This document shows, in pieces, positions 33,300-40,967 of a DNA stretch of 51,682 nucleotides; within the stretch, counting starts at the first letter, position 1; each line of letters begins with the position of its first letter. This stretch comes from Sphingobacterium siyangense (GTDB taxonomy: Bacteria > Bacteroidota > Bacteroidia > Sphingobacteriales > Sphingobacteriaceae), in the NCBI RefSeq assembly GCF_007830445.1, contig NZ_VLKR01000040.1, positions 1-51,682 on the forward strand, given 5' to 3'. A model generated the notes under the pieces. That model saw nothing but the letters and a program-made list of their open reading frames with translations. It did no database searches and was not told where the DNA came from. Position numbers and translations under genes: made by a program.

Positions 33300-33491
33300 A
33301 ATGCAAAAATTTTAAGAAGTATTAGCCGCAAATTGACCAATATAAATCACCATGTTAAATATAAACATTCTTTAAATATTGCCATTGATTACCAGCTAAA
33401 TTTTCCCAACGTAGTATTTTTTCAACGAAATCTAATAATCATTAAGTGGCGATAAAATCGCCTTAAATGGCTCTAAGCTAATTTTTATCGC

Positions 33492-33520
33492 AGGGGGTGA
33501 ATGGGTTCTTTTCACCCCCT
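33492..33520. terminator. Strong hairpin at the left edge of the conjugative element
   Basis: A perfect 10-bp stem (agggggtgaa, 33492-33501, with 33511-33520) has a 9-nt loop and is followed by ttcactgttt. It probably insulates the element's first gene at 33589 from outside transcription. Confidence 0.65.
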
Positions 33521-33588
33521 TTCACTGTTTCCATCTATATCATTTTTCGTGCTTTGCAACCATTGGGACAATAAACCCATGGGAATTT

Positions 33589-33861
33589 ATGAAAACAAGG
33601 GAACTGTTTTTTTACATGAAGCAAGCAACTGAAGATGGTGCATCGAAAGCATTATTAGCAACTGCTGCAGCGCCTACATCTATCAATAAGACCCAGGCTT
33701 ACCGCCTGTACGGTCGGTGTAACATTGATAGATGGATACTTGAAGGTATCCTACGCCCTATATCAATTCAAACTTCCCAGATTTTGTTTGACCCTGCGGA
33801 GTTGGAATCTATCTCTGATTCCAATAACCGAATTACCTATCTGCAAGTAGCAGAAAGGTAA
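33589..33861 (+). CDS. Small HTH protein (excisionase/MerR-like), copy 1
   Basis: This has 90 residues. INKTQAYRLYGRCNIDRWIL then EGILRP is a winged-helix type DNA-binding segment as in small MerR/excisionase-like proteins of Bacteroidota ICEs. The leader FFYMKQATEDGASKALLATA matches the second copy at 34105 (MLLADASELGALKALTKVGK), as does the R-x-(Y/F)-G-R-x-N-(I/V) core. They are paralogs about 240 nt apart. The likely role is control of the ICE or of excision. Confidence 0.65.
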   Translation: MKTRELFFYMKQATEDGASKALLATAAAPTSINKTQAYRLYGRCNIDRWILEGILRPISIQTSQILFDPAELESISDSNNRITYLQVAER

Positions 33862-33893
33862 TTAAGCGTGCCGTGAGGTAGGCGTTCTTGTTC

Positions 33894-33924
33894 TTTGACA
33901 TTAGGGGATGAAGCATTATCCTTA
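33894..33924 (+). promoter_or_regulatory. Probable promoter of the second HTH gene and primase operon
   Basis: TTTG (33894-33897), 19 nt, then TATCCTTA (33917-33924). The -33 element is perfect; the -7 box matches TA and two of the last four bases of TAnnTTTG. It leaves a leader of about 175 nt before the gene at 34105. Confidence 0.4.
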
Positions 33925-34000
33925 CTAAAAAGGAAATTATGCGAAGAAAAACATTTTTCAAAATTGTTTTTCGAGAACGCATAGGCAGGCAAACGGCCCG

Positions 34001-34012
34001 ATCTGTACAGAT
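34001..34012. promoter_or_regulatory. 12-bp palindrome in the long leader
   Basis: ATCTGTACAGAT is a perfect palindrome in the leader between the two HTH genes. It is a good size for the site of a dimeric regulator, perhaps one of the two HTH proteins. A gaaaaaca/tgtttttc inverted pair lies about 35 bases upstream. Regulatory role inferred. Confidence 0.4.
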
Positions 34013-34104
34013 TGACGTGAGTAGTCCCGACCAATTTAACACTTGACTTATTTCATATGGAATATCCAGATATCCAAATTACTTGTCAAGCATACCATTA
34101 ACCA

Positions 34105-34380
34105 ATGAATATTTTACTTACACCGCATCAACTCCAAATGCTTTTAGCTGATGCCTCAGAGCTTGGAGCGCTTAAAGCTTTGACAAAAGTTGGAAAGATT
34201 AAACCGTATCTAAAAAAATCAGAAGCATTCAGACGATTCGGGCGAAATAATGTAGAACAATGGATTGTCCAAGGATTAATTACTCCAAGGAAAGACGGTA
34301 ACCATTCTGCTGCATGGCGTATCGACAGAATCGAAATTGAAATCTTATACAAGGCAAAATTAGCCATGAAGTTTTTATAA
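34105..34380 (+). CDS. Small HTH protein (excisionase/MerR-like), copy 2
   Basis: This has 91 residues. LKKSEAFRRFGRNNVEQWIV then QGLITPRKDG is the DNA-binding segment with a wing, and the tail IDRIEIEILYKAKLAMKFL is helical. It is a paralog of the protein at 33589. It is followed 15 nt later by the first primase-like gene, so it heads that operon. Such proteins precede primase or mobilisation genes in many Bacteroidota ICEs. Confidence 0.68.
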   Translation: MNILLTPHQLQMLLADASELGALKALTKVGKIKPYLKKSEAFRRFGRNNVEQWIVQGLITPRKDGNHSAAWRIDRIEIEILYKAKLAMKFL

Positions 34381-34395
34381 AAGACATATATAGCT

Positions 34396-35259
34396 ATGAA
34401 ATTAAATTCAGTCGTATCAGATGGATTAAATTCAGGAGAAGAATTTATTTCCATCAAATCATTATTGAATCATTTAGGATTTAAACCCTTGGAATCAAAT
34501 GAAAAGGAGAGTTTTTATTCAAATATTTTTATCTCTAACAGCTTAAAACCAAAAAGCTTTAGGTTGGACCATGCATTAGATGTATGGTTTGATAAATCAA
34601 TAGGAAAAGGTGGTAATATAATTGATTTTGGAAAACTTTATTGGCCGAATTTGGAACTTCATGCATTGCATGAAAAGCTAAGTTCATTTTCTGACAAAAA
34701 GGAATATCATTACATGTTTCCCTTGAATGAGAAATCGAGAAGGAAAAGAAGGCCAGTAAAATTGCCGCATTATCAGATAGAGCGTATCCGCCAATTAGGT
34801 ATCACAAGCGAAGTCTCTGCATTTCTTCAGGAAGCAGGCTTATGGGAAATAGCGGATTCAAATTTAGTAGAGGTACATTATTACGTAAGGGATGAAAAAG
34901 GAAAAAGAAGAGATTTTTGTGCGGCGGGATGGCCTAATGAAAACGGTGGTTGGGAAGTTTACGCTAAAAACTTTAAATCCTGCATTGGTTCTAAAGGAAT
35001 GAGTATTTTTCAAGCTTCAACTAGAAATATCACCATCTTTCAAGAGTTTACAGATTATCTGAAAAATAGGGATAAATTATATGCACTTTATTCTTCTATT
35101 TTAGTACTTAACTCTCCGAAATTTCTTTCTGCGGCAATTAAAAGAGTGAGTAAATATAAAAATATAACCTTCTATATTGATGAAAAAAGGGAAGGATATG
35201 AGGACGCTAAACTGCAAGTACAAAGCACCCTACAAAATTGTATCATTCAACCTCTCTAA
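34396..35259 (+). CDS. Primase-like protein with degenerate TOPRIM site (copy 1)
   Basis: This has 287 residues. The front (FISIKSLLNHLGFKPLESNE, SLKPKSFRLDHALDVWFDKS, GKGGNIIDFGKLYWPNLELH) is a CHC2-like zinc-finger fold that has lost its cysteines, as usual in ICE primases. The back (NITIFQEFTDYLKNRDKLYA, SILVLNSPKFLSAAIKRVSK, ITFYIDEKREGYEDAK) is the TOPRIM domain. The metal-binding DxD is Asp-Glu-Lys here, while the second copy keeps Asp-Asn-Asp, so this copy is probably inactive or only structural. The gap to the next gene is 14 nt. Confidence 0.72.
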   Translation: MKLNSVVSDGLNSGEEFISIKSLLNHLGFKPLESNEKESFYSNIFISNSLKPKSFRLDHALDVWFDKSIGKGGNIIDFGKLYWPNLELHALHEKLSSFSDKKEYHYMFPLNEKSRRKRRPVKLPHYQIERIRQLGITSEVSAFLQEAGLWEIADSNLVEVHYYVRDEKGKRRDFCAAGWPNENGGWEVYAKNFKSCIGSKGMSIFQASTRNITIFQEFTDYLKNRDKLYALYSSILVLNSPKFLSAAIKRVSKYKNITFYIDEKREGYEDAKLQVQSTLQNCIIQPL

Positions 35260-35273
35260 ATCAATTTGTTTAA

Positions 35274-36209
35274 ATGTCTAATTACATTTTGCGTCAAGAT
35301 CTCGAAGACCGCTCAATTGTTGATTTTCTTGGAAGGTTGGGCTATTTCCCTGTCAAAAAATCTGGCAGGGAATTTTTTTATCACAATATGCTAAGGGAAA
35401 CAGGGAAAAATACTCCATCCTTAGCTGTATGGGATGAAGGAGGAAAATGGATGGATCATGGTGGTTCTAATCAAACAGGAATTCAAGGAGGCGGAATAGT
35501 GCAATTGGCAAGAGCATACTGGCCGAATAATTCCTATTTCGAAGTTTTGCAAAAGATTCAATTTACCTTTGACCATTTTCAAAAAGCTGAAATCCCGGTT
35601 TTTGATTCTTTTAAGCCTACGAATAAGGAGATTGAAAGTATCCTAGAATTTTCCCATAGTCAACAGCTCGGCAGAAATTATGTGCTATACAGTTACCTAC
35701 AAAACCGAGGTGTGGAATCTGTTGCCCCGGGGTTGCTTTGGGAAGTTTATTATAGAAATAAAGCTTTTGAAAATCCTTCTCAATTATTTTATGCACTTGG
35801 ATGGAGGAATGAAAAAGGGCATTGGGAAATTTCAAGCCCTAAGGGTTTTAAAGCAAGTATCGGTAATAAAGATATTTCCATAATTCGTGGAGCGGCTGAT
35901 TATCTAGTCTTGTTTGAAGGTTATTTCGATTTTTTAAGCTGGCTGAAATTTAAAAAAAAAGAAATTACACCTACCATAATTGTTCTTAACTCAGTTTCTT
36001 TGGTAAATCGTGCTATTGAAGCCATGCGTGAATTTAATAAGATCGATCTTTATCTAGATAACGATGAAGTCGGAAGACATTGTACATCATTAATAAAAGA
36101 GTCTTATCCTTTTGCCAATGATCGGTCCAATGTATATACCGGTTTTAAAGATTATAATGAAATGTTAATGCACTTATTGAGAAACGGCTATAGTCGCATA
36201 AATAGATAG
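35274..36209 (+). CDS. CHC2/TOPRIM DNA primase-like protein (copy 2)
   Basis: This has 311 residues. IVDFLGRLGYFPVKKSGREF, then KTGxTPS-like text (GKNTPSLAVWDEGGKWMDHG) and GGGIVQLARAYWP form the CHC2-like front. Residues of about 205-300 form the TOPRIM domain, with Glu in YLVLFEGYFDFLSW and the DxD in IDLYLDNDEVGRH. It would lay primers on the single strand that enters or leaves during conjugative transfer. It is a paralog of the gene before it, with an intact metal site. Confidence 0.82.
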   Translation: MSNYILRQDLEDRSIVDFLGRLGYFPVKKSGREFFYHNMLRETGKNTPSLAVWDEGGKWMDHGGSNQTGIQGGGIVQLARAYWPNNSYFEVLQKIQFTFDHFQKAEIPVFDSFKPTNKEIESILEFSHSQQLGRNYVLYSYLQNRGVESVAPGLLWEVYYRNKAFENPSQLFYALGWRNEKGHWEISSPKGFKASIGNKDISIIRGAADYLVLFEGYFDFLSWLKFKKKEITPTIIVLNSVSLVNRAIEAMREFNKIDLYLDNDEVGRHCTSLIKESYPFANDRSNVYTGFKDYNEMLMHLLRNGYSRINR

Positions 36210-36767
36210 CTGTTTGTATATGCAAATATTTATATTTCTGTATATATGACTAACGGGATTTACAGCCGGCTAGCTATTTGTTCTTCAAAATATATCGGAT
36301 AGCGATTATTTAAATATTTGAATATATGTTCTATTCTTTCTCCCTTTACGTATCTAGACCATTATACGAACATAGAAATATAAAAATAGCAGTAAATCTC
36401 TATATCTGCATATTCCAATATTTGACAGGGTACCTCAGTGAATATAAATTTTGTCTGTCTAAATTAAATATTTGTATATCATAGGTTGCCCTAACGTCAA
36501 TCTTTGTTTTAATTCTCGGCTTACTCCTGAAGAGCGCTAAGACTTGATTCAATTCAAAGTTTTGAATGGATTTCGTAGTGATACTCCACTCAAATAGTTT
36601 TTTGTTTTGTTTTGAGCAAGTTGTGTTTTTGTACGTACAGATTTGCTGCTCAAATCATGTACCCACAAAAACGAACTTGCCCTGAAATAGATCTACCCGC
36701 TGGGCTGATCCATACCAGGGAAGGAAAAATGTCGCAACTCCATTTTTCTACATCTAATCCCAACAGC
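36210..36767. other. AT-rich spacer with repeated AATATTTG motif
   Basis: There is no convincing gene between the primase gene and the methyltransferase relic. The 8-mer AATATTTG occurs at 36313-36320, 36417-36424 and 36467-36474, and inverted at 36223-36230, in a very AT-rich context. Short repeats beside primase and relaxase genes could mark an origin of replication or transfer or a regulator site. A frame open at 36612 leads into the methyltransferase relic but its first 52 codons have no recognisable content. Confidence 0.4.
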
Positions 36768-37092
36768 ATGTTAAAAAAACACGGCAGCCTATTTACGGAA
36801 ATAGGTGGCTTTGATCTGGCTGCTTCCTGGATGGGATGGGAGAATGTTTTTTCCTGTGAAAAGAATCCATTAGGTGCTGCCCAGCAAAGACCAGTTTTAG
36901 GTAGAAAATTCCCTCGAGGGAACATTGGCCTTGTGAGCCCCCGTTTTTTGGCGGAGTTAATGGGATTTCCAGTGAACTGGATGGAATCTCCTTTTCTGTC
37001 TTGCAGCAGCAAAGCTTGAGAGCCTACGGAAATGCCATAGTCCCCAGGTGGCCTATGAGATTTTTAAGGCGATAGAATCCGTAAGCACCTAA
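36768..37092 (+). pseudogene. DNA cytosine-5 methyltransferase, internally deleted and frameshifted
   Basis: MLKKHGSLFTEIGGFDLAAS and WMGWENVFSCEKNP are motif I and the cofactor-binding start of a C5 methyltransferase. They are followed at once by the C-terminal VSPRFLAELMGFPVNWMESP; the catalytic Pro-Cys loop and the target-recognition region between them are gone. The frame then shifts: QQQSLRAYGNAIVP is in another frame, and QVAYEIFKAIESVST up to the TAA at 37090 in a third, with one C missing from a C-run. It is non-functional. It is a common ICE cargo gene, here in ruins. Confidence 0.85.
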
Positions 37093-37104
37093 AACAACAA
37101 CATT

Positions 37105-37515
37105 ATGAGAAATAAAAAAGCTTCCAGAGCTGAATCACCCAAGGATAATAGGATCTATAGGTTCGAACTTCGGTTGACAAAAGCCGAGAAGGCACAGTTC
37201 CTCTTTCTTGAAAAGTCCACGGGTCTGAACCGGTCGGAGATTGTCCGAAATAAGGTTTTGTCCCATTCGTTCAAGATATTGGTCGATTCTAAAACCATAC
37301 TCCAGATGCTCGACACGCTTGGTTCTGAGCTAGGAAGATCAGGGAATAATATCAATCAGCTGGCCCGGCATATCAATACGTTGAAACTGCAGGGCCGACT
37401 GGAACCCGGTGAACTATCACGGTTTCCATCCCTGATTGCTGATTATATAAAATATCAGCGGCAGATTGAACAGGAATTCAGAAATCTGATGCGATTAATC
37501 AAAGGGCAGCGATGA
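37105..37515 (+). CDS. MobC-like relaxosome accessory protein
   Basis: This has 136 residues. A ribbon-helix-helix-like front (YRFELRLTKAEKAQFLFLEK, TGLNRSEIVRNKVL) is followed by the conserved MobC block LGSELGRSGNNINQLARHIN and a helical tail. Such proteins bind the oriT and help the relaxase open it. The stop overlaps the relaxase start by 4 nt, so the two are translationally coupled. In Bacteroidota naming it may be called MobA; I leave the symbol open. Confidence 0.85.
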   Translation: MRNKKASRAESPKDNRIYRFELRLTKAEKAQFLFLEKSTGLNRSEIVRNKVLSHSFKILVDSKTILQMLDTLGSELGRSGNNINQLARHINTLKLQGRLEPGELSRFPSLIADYIKYQRQIEQEFRNLMRLIKGQR

Positions 37516-38684
37516 TTGTTAAAATCTTATCTTCAGCTAAAAATTTTGGAGGTGTCCGGTATAATACCAACAAGATGCAGCAGGATAAAGGTGAACTGGT
37601 AAAAGCTGCAAATTTTGGTGCGCTCGGTGCCATGACCAATTTACGCCCATCTGATTATATCAATTACCTTGAACTACAGACCAGCGCAAGCAAAAGAATA
37701 AAAAATCCGCAATTTCACGTAGCTATTTCATGTAAAGGGAGAAGCCACAGCAAGGAAGAATTAACCGAAATTGCGGAGAAATGGCTAAAGGGAATGGGGT
37801 ATGAAAATCAACCCTATCTATTGGTTTTTCACAAGGATACTGAAAATAATCATATTCATATCGTCTCAACACGTGTCGGCAGGGACGGGAAAAAAATAAG
37901 CGATAGCTATGAGAAACTTCGTTCCTATGAGGTCCTTAACCGGGTGATGGGAAACGACGAAAAAATCGAAGCTTCGAAATTTATACAAAATGCCCTCCAA
38001 TACAGCTTTTCCACACGGGCACAGTTTATGATGATTTTGGAAAATCAGGGCTACAGTATTACGATTAACGCTGGAAAGTACCAGGTTTCCAAATTCGGTA
38101 AAAATCTTGGTGAAGTATCGCTGGATGTTATTGACAATAAAATCGGACAGTTTCAGAAAGACCTTGATAGATTATCCCAGATTCGAGCAATTTTTCACCG
38201 CTATAAATTGGCGCATGATCCATCTGTGAAAACTTTGTATCAGGAAAATCCCGGTAGGGAAAGAAATTTTGATGTTGGTTACACATCCGATCTGGCAGAA
38301 CTGCTCAAATCAAAATTTGGTGTTCAGATTCATTTTCATGGAAAATCCGGAAAACCTCCTTATGGATATACGGTAATTGACCATGCGTGCAGGTCCATAT
38401 ATAAGGGTGGTGACCTGATGCCACTTTCAGAATTTATCTCCGCAAATAATAGTGATAAAACGCTAAAACCTGTCAGGTCGGAAGATTCCGAAGGAGATTG
38501 TTTTACCTCGCCGGCTAATAAATCATTTAGCACTGAAAATTCAAATGTCCTCGATGACATAGCGGAAAATGGCAGTTTTCCTGTACCTGATTTTCAGATC
38601 GACATCCGGGATGACGTCGATGATGAGGCAATTCATGGAAGAAATCGGAGACGTAAAAGAAAATCCCGCACCAATACACGTTAG
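37512..38684 (+). CDS. Relaxase/mobilisation nuclease (MobP-type, CTn relaxase)
   Basis: This has 390 residues. The HUH metal site is in LLVFHKDTENNHIHIVSTRV (His107...His114-x-His116), with FHVAISCKGRSHSKEEL before it. The nucleophile Tyr is probably in the N-terminal NFGGVRYNTNK segment. Downstream, SFSTRAQFMMILENQGYSIT is the usual relaxase helper domain, and the tail ends in a basic patch (RRKRKSRTNTR). It nicks one strand at oriT and stays bound to lead it through the secretion channel. Intact. Confidence 0.92.
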   Translation: MIVKILSSAKNFGGVRYNTNKMQQDKGELVKAANFGALGAMTNLRPSDYINYLELQTSASKRIKNPQFHVAISCKGRSHSKEELTEIAEKWLKGMGYENQPYLLVFHKDTENNHIHIVSTRVGRDGKKISDSYEKLRSYEVLNRVMGNDEKIEASKFIQNALQYSFSTRAQFMMILENQGYSITINAGKYQVSKFGKNLGEVSLDVIDNKIGQFQKDLDRLSQIRAIFHRYKLAHDPSVKTLYQENPGRERNFDVGYTSDLAELLKSKFGVQIHFHGKSGKPPYGYTVIDHACRSIYKGGDLMPLSEFISANNSDKTLKPVRSEDSEGDCFTSPANKSFSTENSNVLDDIAENGSFPVPDFQIDIRDDVDDEAIHGRNRRRKRKSRTNTR

Positions 38685-38714
38685 CAAAAACATTATTGAC
38701 CAAACTCTAACATT

Positions 38715-39341
38715 ATGCTTGTACTTATCGGAAACCAGAAGGGAGGATGCGGTAAAAGTACGCTTGCGCTTCTGCTCGCCAATTTTTTGGCAATAGAGAA
38801 ACGTCAGCCCCTGACCATTCTAGATATGGATTATCAACAGTCTTTATTTGCGAAATCGCAAAAAGCTAAAATACTGGAAAATGACCCTTTTTATGAAATT
38901 GTTCCCGCCGCGCTTGAAGATTTTCCATTAATGAAGAAGAGACTTCTAAAATCTCCAAAGGATATCATTTTAATTGATCTTCCCGGAAAGATGGATGATG
39001 ATGGCCTCGTTCCAATTTTCACTTCTGCCGACCTTTTTCTGTGCCCATTTGCGTATGACGAATTTTCAGTTGATTCAACAGTGCTCTTTTCAATGGTCGT
39101 CAAAAAACTGAACAGCCGGGCACAGGTTCTTTTTATCCCCAACAGGATCAAGACAAATGTAAAATATGAAACCAAAGAACAGGTCCAGAAGGTCCTGCGG
39201 AATTTTGGAACAGTCCTTTCGGAGATTTCGGACAGGATAGATTTTCAAAGGGTCTCTACCGTTCATACCCCCGAAACGATCCGTCCGGTATCTTATCCGG
39301 TGCTTTCCCATATCTATGACCATTTTCTTAAAAGTGACTAA
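38715..39341 (+). CDS. traA: TraA, ParA/MinD-type ATPase of the conjugation operon
   Basis: This has 208 residues. The deviant Walker A is KGGCGKST (9-16) in MLVLIGNQKGGCGKSTLALL, then LTILDMDYQQSLFAKSQK and the Walker B-like DIILIDLPGKMDDDG. It heads the tra operon as in CTnDOT. These ParA relatives probably place or partition the transfer machinery or DNA. The stop overlaps the next start by one base. Confidence 0.88.
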   Translation: MLVLIGNQKGGCGKSTLALLLANFLAIEKRQPLTILDMDYQQSLFAKSQKAKILENDPFYEIVPAALEDFPLMKKRLLKSPKDIILIDLPGKMDDDGLVPIFTSADLFLCPFAYDEFSVDSTVLFSMVVKKLNSRAQVLFIPNRIKTNVKYETKEQVQKVLRNFGTVLSEISDRIDFQRVSTVHTPETIRPVSYPVLSHIYDHFLKSD

Positions 39342-39676
39342 TGCCCATGAATATTAAAACACTAGCGGATGAACTGAGGGAAACCATTCGGAGAGATAAT
39401 AATGAAGGAACAGGCAAAACAGTCCCTAAAAAGAAACCTGTCCCAAAAAACGCATTAGATCCTATCGTCGAGGAAATACGTGCCCACAGGCTGATCGGAA
39501 AAGAAAAGCTGCTGATCAGGCTCGACGATAAAACCATATTTCTTCTCAAACAGCTCAAGATTACCCAGGGAATTGACATGAACAAGATCATTTCCTATTC
39601 CCTTCAATACTTCCTCCAAAAACATCCCCAAATTTCAAATCATATCAAAGAAACACTAAAAAATCTCGAACTATGA
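39341..39676 (+). CDS. TraB/TraC-like small conjugation protein (DUF3408-like)
   Basis: This has 111 residues. A Lys/Pro-rich linker (TGKTVPKKKPVPKNALDPIV) is followed by a compact ribbon-helix-helix-like end (KEKLLIRLDDKTIFLLKQLK, MNKIISYSLQYFLQKHPQI). Its position after TraA and its layout fit the DUF3408 group of CTn proteins. It probably acts with TraA as a DNA-binding adaptor. It is coupled to both neighbours by overlaps of 1 and 4 nt. Confidence 0.65.
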   Translation: MPMNIKTLADELRETIRRDNNEGTGKTVPKKKPVPKNALDPIVEEIRAHRLIGKEKLLIRLDDKTIFLLKQLKITQGIDMNKIISYSLQYFLQKHPQISNHIKETLKNLEL

Positions 39677-39993
39677 ACTGGATTCAATTTGTACTTTATC
39701 TTTCGACAGTCTATTTAGGTTATTATGGACTGAATCTGCTTTATGATCTGTTTTACCTGAAGGATCCGGGTAGTAAAATTAAAAATGCCAAAAAAGGAGA
39801 AATCACATTTCCTGAATTTTATTCCCCGGTACAGGTTGAATTGCCGGATGAGGAAATACAGGAAGACAATTTCGAGAATGTAGAAGTTATTTCGAGCGGG
39901 CCGATAGAAAGCTCAGGTGGAGTTTCGATCAAAGAATTATTCTCTTTGGCCCAAAATGACCTGATCGAATACACGAAGGCAATTGCTTATTAA
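39673..39993 (+). CDS. TraD-like conjugation protein, small membrane-anchored
   Basis: This has 106 residues. One N-terminal TM helix (IQFVLYLSTVYLGYYGLNLL) is followed by an acidic cytosolic tail (VELPDEEIQEDNFENVEVIS). It corresponds by position and form to the small protein between the TraB/C and TraE genes of Bacteroidota ICEs. The stop-to-start distance to the next gene is 7 nt. Role unknown; it may bridge TraA and the channel. Confidence 0.55.
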   Translation: MNWIQFVLYLSTVYLGYYGLNLLYDLFYLKDPGSKIKNAKKGEITFPEFYSPVQVELPDEEIQEDNFENVEVISSGPIESSGGVSIKELFSLAQNDLIEYTKAIAY

Positions 39994-40000
39994 TCATTAA

Positions 40001-40306
40001 ATGAACAGAAGAAAAACGATATGGACGGCATTCGCCGTCTTTTTTTTTGCCCATAGCCTTATCGCCCAGCCGGGTCTGTCCGAATTTAGGCAAGTCAGTT
40101 CTGAGATCAGGGGCTGGTATTTTAATTTCTCCGACTTCGCCCTGGTTCTGGGAGCAATATGTGGTCTGGTCGGCGGAGTTCGGATTTTCTACAATTGGCA
40201 GAGCGGAAAAGATCATCACATTGATGCACAGGTGATGGCCTGGTTCCTTTCCTGCCTCTTTCTCTCCTTACTTAGCGCATCCCTAAAAGCGCTCTATGGA
40301 ATCTAA
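40001..40306 (+). CDS. DUF4134 conjugation protein (TraE-like), copy 1
   Basis: This has 101 residues. A signal-like N-terminus (AVFFFAHSLIAQPG) is followed by SDFALVLGAICGLVGGVRIF, the DUF4134 signature (G-x-x-x-G-L-x-G-G-x-R-(I/V)), and a second TM helix. It is a small inner-membrane subunit comparable with VirB2/VirB3-size proteins. It is a paralog of the gene 44 nt downstream, which keeps a closer match to TraE. Confidence 0.78.
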   Translation: MNRRKTIWTAFAVFFFAHSLIAQPGLSEFRQVSSEIRGWYFNFSDFALVLGAICGLVGGVRIFYNWQSGKDHHIDAQVMAWFLSCLFLSLLSASLKALYGI

Positions 40307-40350
40307 AGCGCCAAATCTTTTTCCATTCACTTTTTTAATTCCTATTTCTT

Positions 40351-40659
40351 ATGAGAGTAAAAGCAAGCAGATTACTTGTTTTGGTATCCGCAATATGCCT
40401 ATTTGCGGAACGATCCTTCGCCCAAGGGGGAACAGTCGGAATCGACGCAGCAACCTCCTCTCTCAACACCTATGTTGATCCCATATCGACATTGATTTTG
40501 AGCATTGGTGCCGTGGTCGGTTTAATCGGAGGAATCAGGGTTTATATCAAATGGAACAGCGGCGATCAGGACATCTCGAAGGAACTGATGTCGTGGGGTG
40601 GTTCCTGCCTATTTCTCATTCTGGTCAGTGTGGTCATCAAAGCATTCTTCGGCGTATGA
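40351..40659 (+). CDS. traE: TraE, DUF4134 conjugation protein, copy 2
   Basis: This has 102 residues. A cleavable leader (LLVLVSAICLFAERSFAQGG) is followed by LNTYVDPISTLILSIGAVVG and LIGGIRVYIKWNSGDQDISK and a C-terminal TM helix, the standard TraE/DUF4134 form. It overlaps TraF by 4 nt. Two DUF4134 genes in a row are seen in several Bacteroidota ICEs; they may form a mixed oligomer. Confidence 0.85.
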   Translation: MRVKASRLLVLVSAICLFAERSFAQGGTVGIDAATSSLNTYVDPISTLILSIGAVVGLIGGIRVYIKWNSGDQDISKELMSWGGSCLFLILVSVVIKAFFGV

Positions 40660-40967
40660 TCCAGAAAGATTATCAATTCTATAAGGGGCTCCAAAAGCCC
40701 CTTATTTACCGTGGTTTTAAAGGGAAATTCATCTATTATGGTGTTGGCTCCATTATGGGGGGAATGCTTTGCGGCGGTATGATCGGTGCATTTACCAATA
40801 TGATATTTGGATGCCTGAGCATCCTTGTCTTCATGTCAGCAGGCATGGTTTATACCATAAGTAAGCAGAAGAAAGGTCTGTATGATAAGACCAACCACAG
40901 GGGAATTTTTATCCATCCATCCAAATCATTGTTCAGAAATGAAAAAGCAGACGAAACACTCATTTGA
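40656..40967 (+). CDS. traF: TraF, DUF4133 conjugation protein
   Basis: The start MIQKDYQFYKGLQKPLIYRG gives 103 residues and overlaps the TraE stop by 4 nt; longer upstream readings are in TraE's body. It has two TM helices (YYGVGSIMGGMLCGGMIGAF, MIFGCLSILVFMSAGMVYTI) after the conserved Y-x-x-x-(K/R)-G-(I/L)-x-(K/R)-P opening of DUF4133, related to VirB3. Its last 29 nt overlap the TraG start. Confidence 0.85.
   Translation: MIQKDYQFYKGLQKPLIYRGFKGKFIYYGVGSIMGGMLCGGMIGAFTNMIFGCLSILVFMSAGMVYTISKQKKGLYDKTNHRGIFIHPSKSLFRNEKADETLI

Noticed and set aside
39929..40219. Minus-strand frame over the first DUF4134 gene
   Set aside because: It is antisense to an evident tra gene in a tight operon.
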